From Allopontixanthobacter confluentis (lineage in GTDB: Bacteria > Pseudomonadota > Alphaproteobacteria > Sphingomonadales > Sphingomonadaceae), in NCBI RefSeq assembly GCF_009827615.1, contig NZ_WTYU01000002.1:1037020-1101019 (forward strand): a DNA stretch of 64,000 nucleotides, written 5' to 3'. The position numbers were made by a program, and so were the translations under genes. Position 1 is the first letter of the stretch; every line of letters begins with the position of its first letter. Shown one piece after another: positions 47,994 to 56,449 of this stretch. Under the pieces are notes generated by a model. That model ran no database searches. It was not told where the DNA came from and saw only the letters and a program-made list of their open reading frames with translations.

Positions 47994-50918
47994 TCAAATC
48001 CCGATTTCAAAGGGCTTTACTCTTTCCTTCACGAGCTCCGGTGTATCCTTGGCAGGCGAAGCGCTGTCATTGGCCTTGCCTTGCGCAAGTCCTTTGGCAG
48101 CCGCGATCTTGAGACGCTGCGTCACCTCGAGAGCCGAAGACTTTTCTCCGCTGTTGGCCTTGATAGCGCGGCCGAGCTTCTCTGCACTGTCAGCGACCAG
48201 CGTAAGGCCGTCGCGAAGCCTTGTAACAGTCACGAGGAAGGTTTGCCGGTTGGCCAGATTGCGCTCGCGGCTGTCCATCACTGCAATACCCCGATCCGAA
48301 GTCAGTCCCTGCGCCATGTGTGCGTTCAGAGCGTATGCTAGGTCGAGGCGCTTCAACATGGGGTCGCGGCGCGACAAGCGAAGTTCATTGCCTGCCGAGG
48401 TTTCGACTGTAACGCCCCTGGTATCCACCGCGACGATCCTGGCCTGGTCGGCATTGAAGAGAGCGCGCTTGTGATCATTGTCGGTCCAGCGGATCTTGTC
48501 GCCCTCAAAGACGTCCAGCGATTTAAGCTCGAAGAGCGAAAACCGGTCATCACTCGCACCTGGTCTCAGTCGCGAAGGGCTGAATTTATGCTGCCGTCCC
48601 TTCCTGTCTTCGAGCATCACGCGCTTTTTTGCGTGGTCGATGGATTTCACAGTGTAATCGCCTTTGGAAAGCTTCTGGCTGCTGTCGCGCGAGCGAACAT
48701 TCAGAACCATGCCTGCCTGATATATGCCTATGTACCGAAGCTCCTCCCGCGTGGCATTGACCCGGGAGTGAACGGTCAGTTTCGCGGCACGCGATCCAAG
48801 CTCACCGTTCGCCTTCAGTCCCTGCTGCACGGCCTCATTGACCGCTGAGCGCAATACGCGTCCGGATGCATAGATCGAAGTCCTTTCGCGCTCCGCAGGA
48901 CTTAGAGAAAGCCATTGTTCGGCGGCAACGATGGCGCTGTCGCCTTTGGCCTCAACTGTCGTTGGTTCGAGCGCCTTCAGCGCGTCGTCGATACGGCCTT
49001 CCTGAGCCGCTGCCTGGGCACGCCGCAAGACCGGGTCGCGGCCGCGCAAATTGACCTCCATATTTGCCAGCTCGATGCCCGCCTGCTGCACCAGTGCAAA
49101 CGGCTTGCCGGCCTCGACCGCGCCAAGTTGCTGCCGGTCGCCAACGAGCACCAGCCTTTGGACTTCGGCGAGGTTTGCGAGGCGGATCAGCTTTGCCTTG
49201 TCGTCATTGGAGACCATCGAGGCTTCATCGAGGACAAGGACATGGTCACCGAGTGCGCTCTTTGCCTCGCGGACCAAGGCTGTGTTGCCAGGCTCTTTCA
49301 ACAGGCGGCCACATTGCGACAGGAAGCGGGCTATGGTCATCGAACGGATGCCAGTGTCGCGTTCGAGCATCTGGACAAGCGTGTTCTGCACGGCGAGGCC
49401 CAGCACTTGCTTGCCTTCCTCGCGCAGAAGCTGTGCAACCGGCTTCATCACGCTGCTCTTCCCGGCACCTGCAACGCCCTGGATCGCGACGATCCGGTCG
49501 CGCGATGAGAGCACCAGGCTGGCCGCATCTTCCTGGCCGGAATTAAGCGTGATGCCGTGGTTGATCGCTGACACTGCCTGAACGCGCGAAGCGGCGTCTT
49601 CGCGTTCGAGAATTGGGGTCACCGCGCTACGCCCCTGGTCGACACCGGCGAGGATTGTGCTTTCAAGCTGCAAAGCCTCCTTGCTTGCAAGCCAGCCGGC
49701 ATGCGCACCGGTCCCCCGCACAAGCACGCCCGTTCGCACCAGCGCATTCACCTGCCTTTCGACCCGGTCCACTGTCGTTGGCAGCCCGAAATCCAATGCC
49801 GCTTTGAGCAATCCTTCACGGGGAAAAGCTGCCTCGCGCTGCGATAGGTGGCGCACTGCGGAAGCAACAGCTTGGGTAGCTGCAATGGTAGGCGCATCTT
49901 TCTTGAGCACGTGGGCGGGGATCAGCGGGTCTGCCGGATCGCCTTTAATCCGCTGCGCAAACTCTCTCAGTTTTGTCATCCCACGCTGAATGAAGCTTCC
50001 CTCTTTTGAGCTGGTGTTGGCGACTGCGGCGGCACGCATGTGGGATGCTTCGATCATGGCTTGCAAATCGAGCCCGATCTCTCCTGCGCTTTGCTGCCAC
50101 TGCTCGAGGAGGCCTTCGCGGTCCCTCACAGGTGCCTTGCTTTTCCTTGTATCAAGCACGGCAATGTCACGCGCTTTCGGAGAATTCTCGCCAAGTTGCC
50201 GGACCGCGTTGAGGACATCTTCGCGGCGCGAAGAGAACGCCATGACCTGCTCGCGTGTGATACCTGCGGCTTCAAAATTTCCGTGCTTGCCCACGGGACC
50301 AGCGGCATATCCCATTGTCTCGACCGCCATGCGAAAGCGGGCCATGGTCATCGAGTTAAGGAGAGTGTTGAAAGACCAAAGTTTGTCGTTGCGCAGTGCC
50401 CGCCACTTGCCGTCGGGCCCTTGCGTAGCGTTGGCGACAACCGCGTGGAAATGCAGATTGGGTTCCTGGTTGCGATTGGTATCGTGCTGGAAGAGACCAA
50501 TTGTGAGGTTGTCAGTCGGGACCTTTCCGTAACCTTCCTTACTGCCCATCCGGGTCTGCGCCGCGTTTGTTTCGGCCCAACGCAAAGTCTCGGTCACTGC
50601 CTCGCGATAGGCTTCGATTATCCGCTTATCGCCGCCAACGAGCGCGAGGAGCGACCAGCTTTTAGGAAGAGAAAAAGTCAGGTCGGTACCGGGCCTGTGG
50701 GACTGCCCGGCGTTGCCGACCTGGATGCTGCCAGGCAGTTCTCCGCGCAGTAGAGCATCGAACTGTTCGGTACTGACGCGGCCGCTAAGACCGAGCCGTT
50801 CCGCACCTTTGCCGACCCAGGTTCCGGAGCGATCGGCATCTACACCGGTGTAGTAATTGTCGGCGGCAAAGTAGGCTGCTGCAGCCGAAGGGGAGCGCAC
50901 ATTGGCTACGGAAAGCAT
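47994..50918 (-). CDS. traI: MobF-family conjugative relaxase-helicase (TrwC/TraI type)
   Basis: The 974-aa size is close to TrwC of R388 and much shorter than F TraI. The relaxase domain (1-300) has paired tyrosines at 22-23 (NYYTG) for oriT cleavage and the metal-binding His pattern H145, H156, H158 (PNLHFHAV). A RecD/Pif1-like helicase follows with Walker A GVAGAGKSS near residue 483 and VLDEASMVS. It nicks oriT, stays bound to the 5' end and unwinds the transfer strand. It is transcribed after traD on the same strand. Confidence 0.92.
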   Translation of the reverse strand: MLSVANVRSPSAAAAYFAADNYYTGVDADRSGTWVGKGAERLGLSGRVSTEQFDALLRGELPGSIQVGNAGQSHRPGTDLTFSLPKSWSLLALVGGDKRIIEAYREAVTETLRWAETNAAQTRMGSKEGYGKVPTDNLTIGLFQHDTNRNQEPNLHFHAVVANATQGPDGKWRALRNDKLWSFNTLLNSMTMARFRMAVETMGYAAGPVGKHGNFEAAGITREQVMAFSSRREDVLNAVRQLGENSPKARDIAVLDTRKSKAPVRDREGLLEQWQQSAGEIGLDLQAMIEASHMRAAAVANTSSKEGSFIQRGMTKLREFAQRIKGDPADPLIPAHVLKKDAPTIAATQAVASAVRHLSQREAAFPREGLLKAALDFGLPTTVDRVERQVNALVRTGVLVRGTGAHAGWLASKEALQLESTILAGVDQGRSAVTPILEREDAASRVQAVSAINHGITLNSGQEDAASLVLSSRDRIVAIQGVAGAGKSSVMKPVAQLLREEGKQVLGLAVQNTLVQMLERDTGIRSMTIARFLSQCGRLLKEPGNTALVREAKSALGDHVLVLDEASMVSNDDKAKLIRLANLAEVQRLVLVGDRQQLGAVEAGKPFALVQQAGIELANMEVNLRGRDPVLRRAQAAAQEGRIDDALKALEPTTVEAKGDSAIVAAEQWLSLSPAERERTSIYASGRVLRSAVNEAVQQGLKANGELGSRAAKLTVHSRVNATREELRYIGIYQAGMVLNVRSRDSSQKLSKGDYTVKSIDHAKKRVMLEDRKGRQHKFSPSRLRPGASDDRFSLFELKSLDVFEGDKIRWTDNDHKRALFNADQARIVAVDTRGVTVETSAGNELRLSRRDPMLKRLDLAYALNAHMAQGLTSDRGIAVMDSRERNLANRQTFLVTVTRLRDGLTLVADSAEKLGRAIKANSGEKSSALEVTQRLKIAAAKGLAQGKANDSASPAKDTPELVKERVKPFEIGI

Positions 50919-50976
50919 CGTGTCTGGTCCTCATCACGGCTCCCCTAAACCGGCAATCCCTCCCCTTTTTTGCACT

Positions 50977-53292
50977 TCACATGTCGGGCTCGAACTCCCC
51001 AAAATCCTTCGCCGGAGGATCACTTACAGCGCCTTCACGCAGGTCCTTTTCAGCGGGCTTGATAGGCTTGGATCCGTCTTCGTGGGCTTTGTTCTGAGGC
51101 GAGGAATCGGCCGTCTTTCGGTCATCCATGCTATCAGTTCCGGCTGCACTCTTCTCCTGCGCGACATTCGAGGCCGCGGCATCCTCGCCCGTTTGTACGG
51201 CAGAGGGCGGCAGGGTCGGCGACGCGGCAACGACGGCATCGGCGCCGACTTCGGGCTTGGCCTCACCGGACTGGCGCCACGCTTTCAACTGCTCACGAGA
51301 CTCGATTTCCGGACGATCCCGCGCCTCATCAACTGGCCTGTCTGGTCCCGGCAGATTGAGCTTGAGCTGCTTTGGATCGACAGGCTTGCCAGCACCGTCA
51401 TCGTTGGACGCAGGGTGCTCGCCGTCTGCTTCAGAGCTGGACTTTCGCTTGGTTGCTGAAGCTTTGACCGGGCCCTTTCCAATCTTAGCGGGCGGTATCT
51501 CGCGAGGAATGAAACCCTCAGCGATTCGGTCACGCGAGCAGGGTATGAGCGATACCGGGGCGGCAGGAAAACCATCGGGAAACTTGATGTACGCCGAGAG
51601 CCTAGGAAGGTTCATGAACTGGTCTGGCAGGAGCAAGGGTTCAACCTGCCGCCTAGGCGTCAGACTGACCGCGTCGCGCGCATTGTTGTAGCCGTAGCTA
51701 TAGCCTTCTTCCATGTCTCGTACCTGCCGGTGACCGATGAAATCGGAGCACCATGTCGCCGTCTCGCGGTCGGCTGTCGCCAGGATGAGCTTGGTACGCG
51801 CGAGCGAAGACAGTGTCATGGCCATGTTCTCGCCGTAGACTTCCTTGAGCTTGGCATAAGCATGCACACCGGTGACGATCGCCCCGCCAAAATTGCGCGC
51901 GGTCTGCAGGCCTTTCTCAAGTGCGGGTAAGCGGTGGAGAGCACCGAGCTCGTCGATCAGGAACCACATCCTGAGGTCCTGCGTCCGCTCGAGCGTCATC
52001 AGCGTGTTCATCGCCGTATCGAGCCACAGCGTGAGCAGTTGCGAGGAAATGCTCATGTCGACATAGCGCGCCGAGAGGAATAGGATCGAACCCGTTTCGC
52101 AGTCACCTTTGACCCAGTCGCGGACCGAAAAGTGCGGCCCGTTCGACGGCAAAAGCTTGAGCACTTTGGCGTTGGCATTGAACACCGCCCGGATCGATTC
52201 CGCCATGCGGGCAGCCTCCGGAGCGGTGAGCGGATCGGCCATTGTCCCGCGCATCAGCTTGTGCACCTCGGACAGATCTGCCGTCATCAATTTGCGTGCC
52301 AATGCATCATTGGTCGCTGTTCCTTTGCGCGAGAGATGGAGGCACATCTCGACAAACAACATGCGCGCAGCAAGCACCCAGAACTGCTCTGATCCGCCAC
52401 CATCGTGAGGTACGAGCGCTTCGGCTGCGGCATGAAACTCGGCTTCGCTCGAGCAGTCATTGAACACGCTCCATAGGGGGCAACGGGCGTCGATTGGATT
52501 GAGAATGATGTCGCGCGCGGGATCATAATAAGTCTCGATAAAGGCCCCGGTCAGATCGAAGATCACCGCGCGTTGGCCGCGCTGGCGGGCTTCAGTCACA
52601 AGCTCGGTAAGCGCTACGGTTTTGCCGGTTCCGGTCGTGCCGATGAGCATGGTGTGGCTCTGCTCTAGCCTCCATGGCCAGCTTACTCCGGCGAGATGCG
52701 CGGGTTCGTAATGGCCGGCCTCAGTAAGGGCTGACGAGCTTGCCAGCCGCCACTTCCAGCCGAACTTTCGGCTGAGCTCTTCAGCGCGATAGTTGCCGTT
52801 ATAGCGCTCGATTTCGTCCTCAAGCTCATCCAGCGAAACAAGCATGGCACCGCGCTCGTGCTTGCGCTCTTTGGAGCGTCCTCCGAAGCGTTCAGCGAAC
52901 CACCAGAAGAACACAAAAGCCGGACTGAGAAGGACAGCCGACGTGAGCAAGCCTTGCTTCGCCGCGATACGGAAAGCATCAATCGCATCGCGCATCGGCG
53001 GGAACTCACGCACCACCGCGAAGGGCAGACCGACTTTGTCGCCATCGGCCAATGTGAGGTTGACCAGTTTTGCCGGATCGAACTCCATGAAGGCGTAAAG
53101 GCTGGCATAGAGATGCATCCAGACCAGGTAGAACTCGTGATTGGTAAGAGTCGTTCGCACTTCCCAGTAACAGGTACCTAAAACCACAAGCGCAGTGACG
53201 ATCACAGGACCCTTCAGGCCCGCGGCAAACATGAAAGCAAAGTGGCCAAGCAGCTGGCTTCCGCGTGTGAAGTTGAGGAGGTTATGCTTCAT
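50977..53292 (-). CDS. traD: TraD-type IV coupling protein
   Basis: The 771-aa protein (F TraD 717) has two N-terminal membrane helices (about 25-42 and 115-133), a Walker A motif GTTGTGKT at 218-225 and a Walker B-like FLIDELGALHRLP. After about residue 600 the protein becomes a disordered Lys/Glu/Pro-rich tail ending in an acidic segment, a site that in F TraD contacts the relaxosome. It couples the relaxosome to the type IV secretion channel and pumps DNA. It starts 11 nt inside the upstream accessory gene. Confidence 0.92.
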   Translation of the reverse strand: MKHNLLNFTRGSQLLGHFAFMFAAGLKGPVIVTALVVLGTCYWEVRTTLTNHEFYLVWMHLYASLYAFMEFDPAKLVNLTLADGDKVGLPFAVVREFPPMRDAIDAFRIAAKQGLLTSAVLLSPAFVFFWWFAERFGGRSKERKHERGAMLVSLDELEDEIERYNGNYRAEELSRKFGWKWRLASSSALTEAGHYEPAHLAGVSWPWRLEQSHTMLIGTTGTGKTVALTELVTEARQRGQRAVIFDLTGAFIETYYDPARDIILNPIDARCPLWSVFNDCSSEAEFHAAAEALVPHDGGGSEQFWVLAARMLFVEMCLHLSRKGTATNDALARKLMTADLSEVHKLMRGTMADPLTAPEAARMAESIRAVFNANAKVLKLLPSNGPHFSVRDWVKGDCETGSILFLSARYVDMSISSQLLTLWLDTAMNTLMTLERTQDLRMWFLIDELGALHRLPALEKGLQTARNFGGAIVTGVHAYAKLKEVYGENMAMTLSSLARTKLILATADRETATWCSDFIGHRQVRDMEEGYSYGYNNARDAVSLTPRRQVEPLLLPDQFMNLPRLSAYIKFPDGFPAAPVSLIPCSRDRIAEGFIPREIPPAKIGKGPVKASATKRKSSSEADGEHPASNDDGAGKPVDPKQLKLNLPGPDRPVDEARDRPEIESREQLKAWRQSGEAKPEVGADAVVAASPTLPPSAVQTGEDAAASNVAQEKSAAGTDSMDDRKTADSSPQNKAHEDGSKPIKPAEKDLREGAVSDPPAKDFGEFEPDM

Positions 53293-53614
53293 GTGAGTTG
53301 CCTCCCATCTGGTTGCTCACCGGCAGGCCGAGCCGTTCAAGTCGGCGGCGATAAGCCTCGTGGGTTCGATCCCGCAGGGTCGCGTCCGGATGGCCCGCCA
53401 GAAGGGCGTCGAGCGCGACGGAAATGAAGACATTTTGACGAGCCGGATCGAGCGCAGCCGGCCTGTCCTTTGCCTCATTGTCGCGATGCCAGGCCGCAAC
53501 AATGAGGTCGCGAATGAAGACGCTGACGCTTTCGCCTTGGTCCGCTGCAGACTGGCGAACCCAGTTGCCTACGGGAAGCGATACGAATGTCTGAAGCCGA
53601 TCTTGTCGGGTCAT
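53282..53614 (-). CDS. Ribbon-helix-helix relaxosome accessory protein
   Basis: The start is set at ATG 53614, preceded by AAGGA; the frame extends further upstream but into repeat-rich DNA. The 110-aa product begins with a strand (LQTFVSLPVGNWV) and two helices (GESVSVFIRDLIVAAW) characteristic of ribbon-helix-helix DNA-binding proteins. Placed first in the traD-relaxase operon and next to the oriT candidate, it probably plays the TraM/TraY/MobC-like role of binding oriT and regulating the operon. Confidence 0.65.
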   Translation of the reverse strand: MTRQDRLQTFVSLPVGNWVRQSAADQGESVSVFIRDLIVAAWHRDNEAKDRPAALDPARQNVFISVALDALLAGHPDATLRDRTHEAYRRRLERLGLPVSNQMGGNSHEA

Positions 53615-54297
53615 GAAACAGGTTCCTTGTCGGGCCGACGGAACCTGGCTCACCTTGCGGAAGGTGATGATGAGAATAAATCGTGAACAACTCACAGTCA
53701 ATGGAAAGTTTAAGTATTCATTACAATGCTCTAAAGGCAAGTGAGTTGTGTGCGGATCAGCGCAATGCCGCTCTACTCGCAGACGGGTTGATTCCGCCCA
53801 AAACCGAATTGCTCAATTATATCAGAATGATAAGTCCCGAATTCGCGGGGTAGGGTGTGCTCCCTTGTTCCCATATGCGCGAGGGAGGACCAGACAATCA
53901 GAGGTATTGATCTCGGACGCCTTTTTCCAACCTCCACGATGGAGCGCGAGCAAAGGTCGCCTGGCAGGTATTCGAGGGCCGTTCGGCGGCTCTTAGGTGC
54001 CTTCGCAAAAACAACTGCACCGCGAAAGAGGCAGCGGCCAAGGGCGCGTGGCAAGCGAGGCAAGCGGGACTTGTCGCGGCCATGCTTTCCGCCGCCCGAC
54101 CCGTTGCCGGTTCGCAAGTGCATGCAGGGCCCAGGAAAACGTAGTGCCGCACCCTCAGGAGCGCATCGCATGATGCGCGGGACAGAGTGCGTCCATAGCC
54201 CTGCTCCTTTTTCGGGCACCAGCGCACTGCGCGCGGTGCCCGTCAGCGCCTCAATGCGCCTGCCAATAACCGGCTTTCACCTTCCTCGGCGAACATG
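53615..54297. other. Non-coding, repeat-rich region: candidate oriT
   Basis: No convincing gene is present; the open frames here have random composition and no ribosome-binding sites. Inverted repeats seen are CACCTT-gcgg-AAGGTG at 53651-53666, ACAACTCAC (53687-53695) with GTGAGTTGT (53741-53749), GCGCATC-gcat-GATGCGC at 54161-54178, and GGGCACC (54214-54220) with GGTGCCC (54235-54241) enclosing an inner GCGC stem. The region separates the mobilisation operon from a leading-region-like cluster with ssb and ardC, the usual place of oriT. The nic site itself cannot be named. Confidence 0.55.
53687..53749. repeat. 9-bp inverted repeat with 45-nt spacer upstream of the relaxosome operon
   Basis: ACAACTCAC and GTGAGTTGT are exact inverted copies flanking an AT-richer 45-nt spacer. 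They lie 70-135 bp upstream of the ribbon-helix-helix gene. They could be accessory-protein binding sites at oriT or the operator of the traD-relaxase operon. Confidence 0.5.
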
Positions 54298-54332
54298 AAA
54301 AAAGGGCAGGAACCGTTCCCGGTTCCCGCCCT
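54298..54332 (-). terminator. Rho-independent terminator after the 73-aa protein gene
   Basis: On the minus strand a GC-rich stem (54303-54332, thirteen pairs with one mismatch and a 4-nt loop) is followed directly by a run of six T residues (54303-54298). It lies 10 nt after the stop of the gene at 54343-54564. This would keep leading-region transcription out of the oriT candidate. Confidence 0.85.
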
Positions 54333-54342
54333 GCCGATAGCC

Positions 54343-54564
54343 TCAGAACTCGTCGAGCATTCCCCCGTGGACCGTGTGAACCACCCGCGCTGTGAGATGC
54401 GCTGGCAATGCATTGTAGTCACCCTCGTCGAGAGCAACATATCCAAGCTCATCATCCTCGATAACGTGCTGGTCGAAGAAACTGTGAAGCGCCCTTTTCT
54501 CGGCGGTTTCAAGAGCCTCGAAGTAGCTGCGCGATGGTAGAGTGCAATGTGTAGAACAAGCCAT
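54343..54564 (-). CDS. Small acidic protein of unknown function
   Basis: A perfect AGGAGG lies 6 nt before ATG 54564, giving 73 aa. The second half is strongly acidic (IEDDELGYVALDEGDYNALP). I do not recognise the family. It is the gene nearest the oriT candidate and ends in a strong terminator. Small acidic proteins in this position can be DNA-mimic anti-defence factors, but nothing in the sequence proves that. Confidence 0.65.
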   Translation of the reverse strand: MACSTHCTLPSRSYFEALETAEKRALHSFFDQHVIEDDELGYVALDEGDYNALPAHLTARVVHTVHGGMLDEF

Positions 54565-54911
54565 GGTAATCCTCCTGATATCTGTCGTGAGACGACAGGA
54601 GATCGCGCGATGGTCTTGCGTATTCCGGGTCACAGGATCGCCCGAACGGGCGACCGCGGGAGCGGCGGTGGGGGCAACGATTTTGTCCGATGCCGGATGC
54701 AATCCGGTGGCGGCCAAAATGGTGGGGCCCCGCACGTCCTTGAGGCGGGATATGCAAGGCCATCATGCTGGGAGAACCGTGAGCCAGGACCCACCTCCTC
54801 CGCCCCAATATCAAACGCCCGCTGGGCACGAATTGCCTTTCCTACACCCTGATGACGCGTGCATGGAATTCACCGGGGAGCAGATCTGAGGGGTATGAAA
54901 GGACAAAGAAC
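54565..54911. promoter_or_regulatory. 347-bp divergent promoter region with two perfect hairpins
   Basis: The region separates the 73-aa gene (minus) from the 88-aa gene (plus), so it should hold divergent promoters; I cannot pick out clear -35/-10 pairs. Two perfect stem-loops are visible: CTGTCGT-GAG-ACGACAG at 54582-54598, just upstream of the AGGAGG of the 73-aa gene in its leader, and TCGCCCG-AA-CGGGCGA at 54638-54653. No gene is seen inside it. Confidence 0.45.
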
Positions 54912-55178
54912 ATGCCCCGAAACAGGAGCGCGATTGCAGCCCTGCAGAAGCTCGAAGCGGACCGCGAGGCGCTTGACGCCAAACAGCGAGAGCTTGAGGC
55001 GCAAGCTGCAAAAGAACTCGGGCAAATCATCCTTGGAACCGGCCTCGAGACGTTCTCAAAGAAGGGATTGAAGCAGGTCGCCGAGGCGCTTGGAAAGCTC
55101 GGCGAAACAGCTGCAATCGCGAAGCTGGCGGAGCGCAGTGCAGCACGAACTTTGACTGCCTCACCGAGTACCGAGTAA
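54912..55178 (+). CDS. Small coiled-coil protein of unknown function
   Basis: ATG 54912 follows AAGGA at suitable spacing and gives 88 aa. Residues 5-40 form an amphipathic, heptad-like helix (LQKLEADREALDAKQRELEA). A basic, Ala/Lys-rich second half follows. It is the only plus-strand gene among the leading-region genes and converges on ssb. I cannot assign a function; similar small proteins accompany ssb on alphaproteobacterial plasmids as far as I recall. Confidence 0.6.
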   Translation: MPRNRSAIAALQKLEADREALDAKQRELEAQAAKELGQIILGTGLETFSKKGLKQVAEALGKLGETAAIAKLAERSAARTLTASPSTE

Positions 55179-55186
55179 CCACAAGA

Positions 55187-55220
55187 GAAGAGGCCCTGCC
55201 GCTTGCGGCAGAGCCTCTTC
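55187..55220. terminator. Strong hairpin between convergent genes
   Basis: GAAGAGGC and CTGCCGC pair with GCGGCAG and GCCTCTTC around a TT loop, 15 pairs with one C/A mismatch. It lies between the stop of the 88-aa gene (55178) and the stop of ssb (55245). No clear T-run follows on either strand, so termination efficiency is uncertain, but the position suggests a bidirectional terminator. Confidence 0.6.
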
Positions 55221-55244
55221 CAAAGTGTGTGATCACCTGCAGCT

Positions 55245-55631
55245 TCAGTCGATCGGGGGAGCGTCCTGGTTGTCGTTGCCAGTCGCGCGCGAGAGGAAGT
55301 CGACCTTATCGGCAAGGATCTCGCAGCCGTACCGCTTGGTGCCGTCTTCATCTTCCCACTGGGTGTAGTGGAGGCGGCCCTGGACCGATACCAGCTGGCC
55401 CTTCGAGCAGTATTCGCCGACGGTTTTGGCGAGGCCATTGAAGCAGGTTACCCGGTGGAACTCGCTGTCCTTGGCGGTGTAGCCGTTCTCATCCTTGTAA
55501 GTCTTGCCGTCCTTGTCCCGCGCTGGGCGGTCGGTAACCACGGTGATGCCGGTAACGCTGGTTCCGCCTTTGGTTTCGCGGGTCTCGGGATCGCGGGCAA
55601 TGCGGCCGGTGAGGATAACGAGATTGGTCAT
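55245..55631 (-). CDS. ssb: Plasmid single-stranded DNA-binding protein
   Basis: The start at ATG 55631 follows AAGGAG; an upstream in-frame codon would add a non-homologous stretch. The 128-aa OB-fold protein opens with NLVILTGRIARDPETRET and continues with WHRV-like EFHRVTCFNGLAKTV and KGQLVSVQGRLHYTQWED, all typical of SSB. The acidic tail is very short and ends in DAPPID rather than the standard DDDIPF-like tip. It probably coats the transfer strand in recipient cells. An inverted repeat CCGGAA-accac-TTCCGG (55657-55673) lies in its leader. Confidence 0.9.
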   Translation of the reverse strand: MTNLVILTGRIARDPETRETKGGTSVTGITVVTDRPARDKDGKTYKDENGYTAKDSEFHRVTCFNGLAKTVGEYCSKGQLVSVQGRLHYTQWEDEDGTKRYGCEILADKVDFLSRATGNDNQDAPPID

Positions 55632-55745
55632 GATAAATTCTCCTTTAGCTCTCAAACCGGAAACCACTTCCGGCTTGCGAACGTCGAAGAGAAACAGGGC
55701 ATGGGAGGACTGCACCGCAGGCCCTCAGGCAAGCCTGTGGGCCAA

Positions 55746-55824
55746 GGGAAACCTGTTCATGACGGGTGGTGCGGGCAGCCCGCGCAGCGGGCAACACGGC
55801 CGGAAAGGAACAGGTTGCAGCGCC
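55746..55824 (-). promoter_or_regulatory. Structured leader element A upstream of ssb (paired with element B)
   Basis: AACCTGTTC (55750-55758) pairs exactly with GAACAGGTT (55808-55816). The stem is flanked by GGGAA on one side and GCAGCGCC on the other, and the loop contains GGGCAACACGGCCG (55789-55802). Element B upstream of the DUF2493 gene has the same flanks and loop core but a different stem sequence that is still fully paired. The GGGAAACCTG edge of each lies exactly 115 nt from the start codon. A conserved RNA leader or a single-stranded promoter are both possible. Confidence 0.6.
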
Positions 55825-55912
55825 TCAACTGACCTGGTTCAGACGGGTTCGCAAGGAAAGCCGGAGTGGAGCCCGGTTGGGCATAAAGGTGACCCGGAGA
55901 TCCAACGTGTCT

Positions 55913-56185
55913 TCACCCTTTCGCATTGCCTTCGCTACCCGCGAGAAGGTCCATGAAATCGCAGGCCGCCTCACGGTCATCATCATCTTCGAACGCCACT
56001 TCGAGGTCAGGGGCTGAGCCTAGCATGTGGAGCAAGGCCCATAAGGCGAAACACTTTCCGCGATCCTGCTCAAGGCCAAGATCGACCAGGCAGCGTTCAG
56101 TGCCCGTAGCGAGGGTGTCGGGGGTAAAAGAGGACACGTCGGTGTCATAGAAATAGCGGCTTAGCAGGTCATCGAGTTGCATCAT
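55913..56185 (-). CDS. Small very acidic protein of unknown function
   Basis: Two adjacent ATGs (56185, 56182) could start a product of about 90 aa; the ribosome-binding site is weak, which is why longer upstream starts cannot be fully ruled out. Acidic residues outnumber basic about 20 to 6, including a DDDD run (EVAFEDDDDREAACDF). I do not recognise it. It belongs to the leading-region cluster transcribed toward the oriT candidate. A DNA-mimic role is conceivable. Confidence 0.55.
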   Translation of the reverse strand: MMQLDDLLSRYFYDTDVSSFTPDTLATGTERCLVDLGLEQDRGKCFALWALLHMLGSAPDLEVAFEDDDDREAACDFMDLLAGSEGNAKG

Positions 56186-56449
56186 TGTGTCCGATGAGGC
56201 TTCGTGTTGGTGGCAGGCGTTAGCGTCCTGAGAACGCCCCAAGGCACGATAAATAAGCCAGACATTTAGAGGAGAATTGGCGGGCGGTCGCTCAAAAGCG
56301 AGACAGGGCCTATGGGGAAGTACGATGCCAAGAGAGCAGCACACAGCCACACACCAATCCGCCATTCATCCATGCACCGCAAGTGGGCCAACCCCAGAGC
56401 AAGAAGCGGTAGAACGAGCGGCCGGAGCCGCTCGCCTTCAGGTCGGCTA

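Noticed and set aside
53773-54227. Minus-strand open frames in the oriT candidate
   Set aside because: Arg/Pro/Gly/Cys-rich random-looking composition, no ribosome-binding site, and the region is full of inverted repeats.
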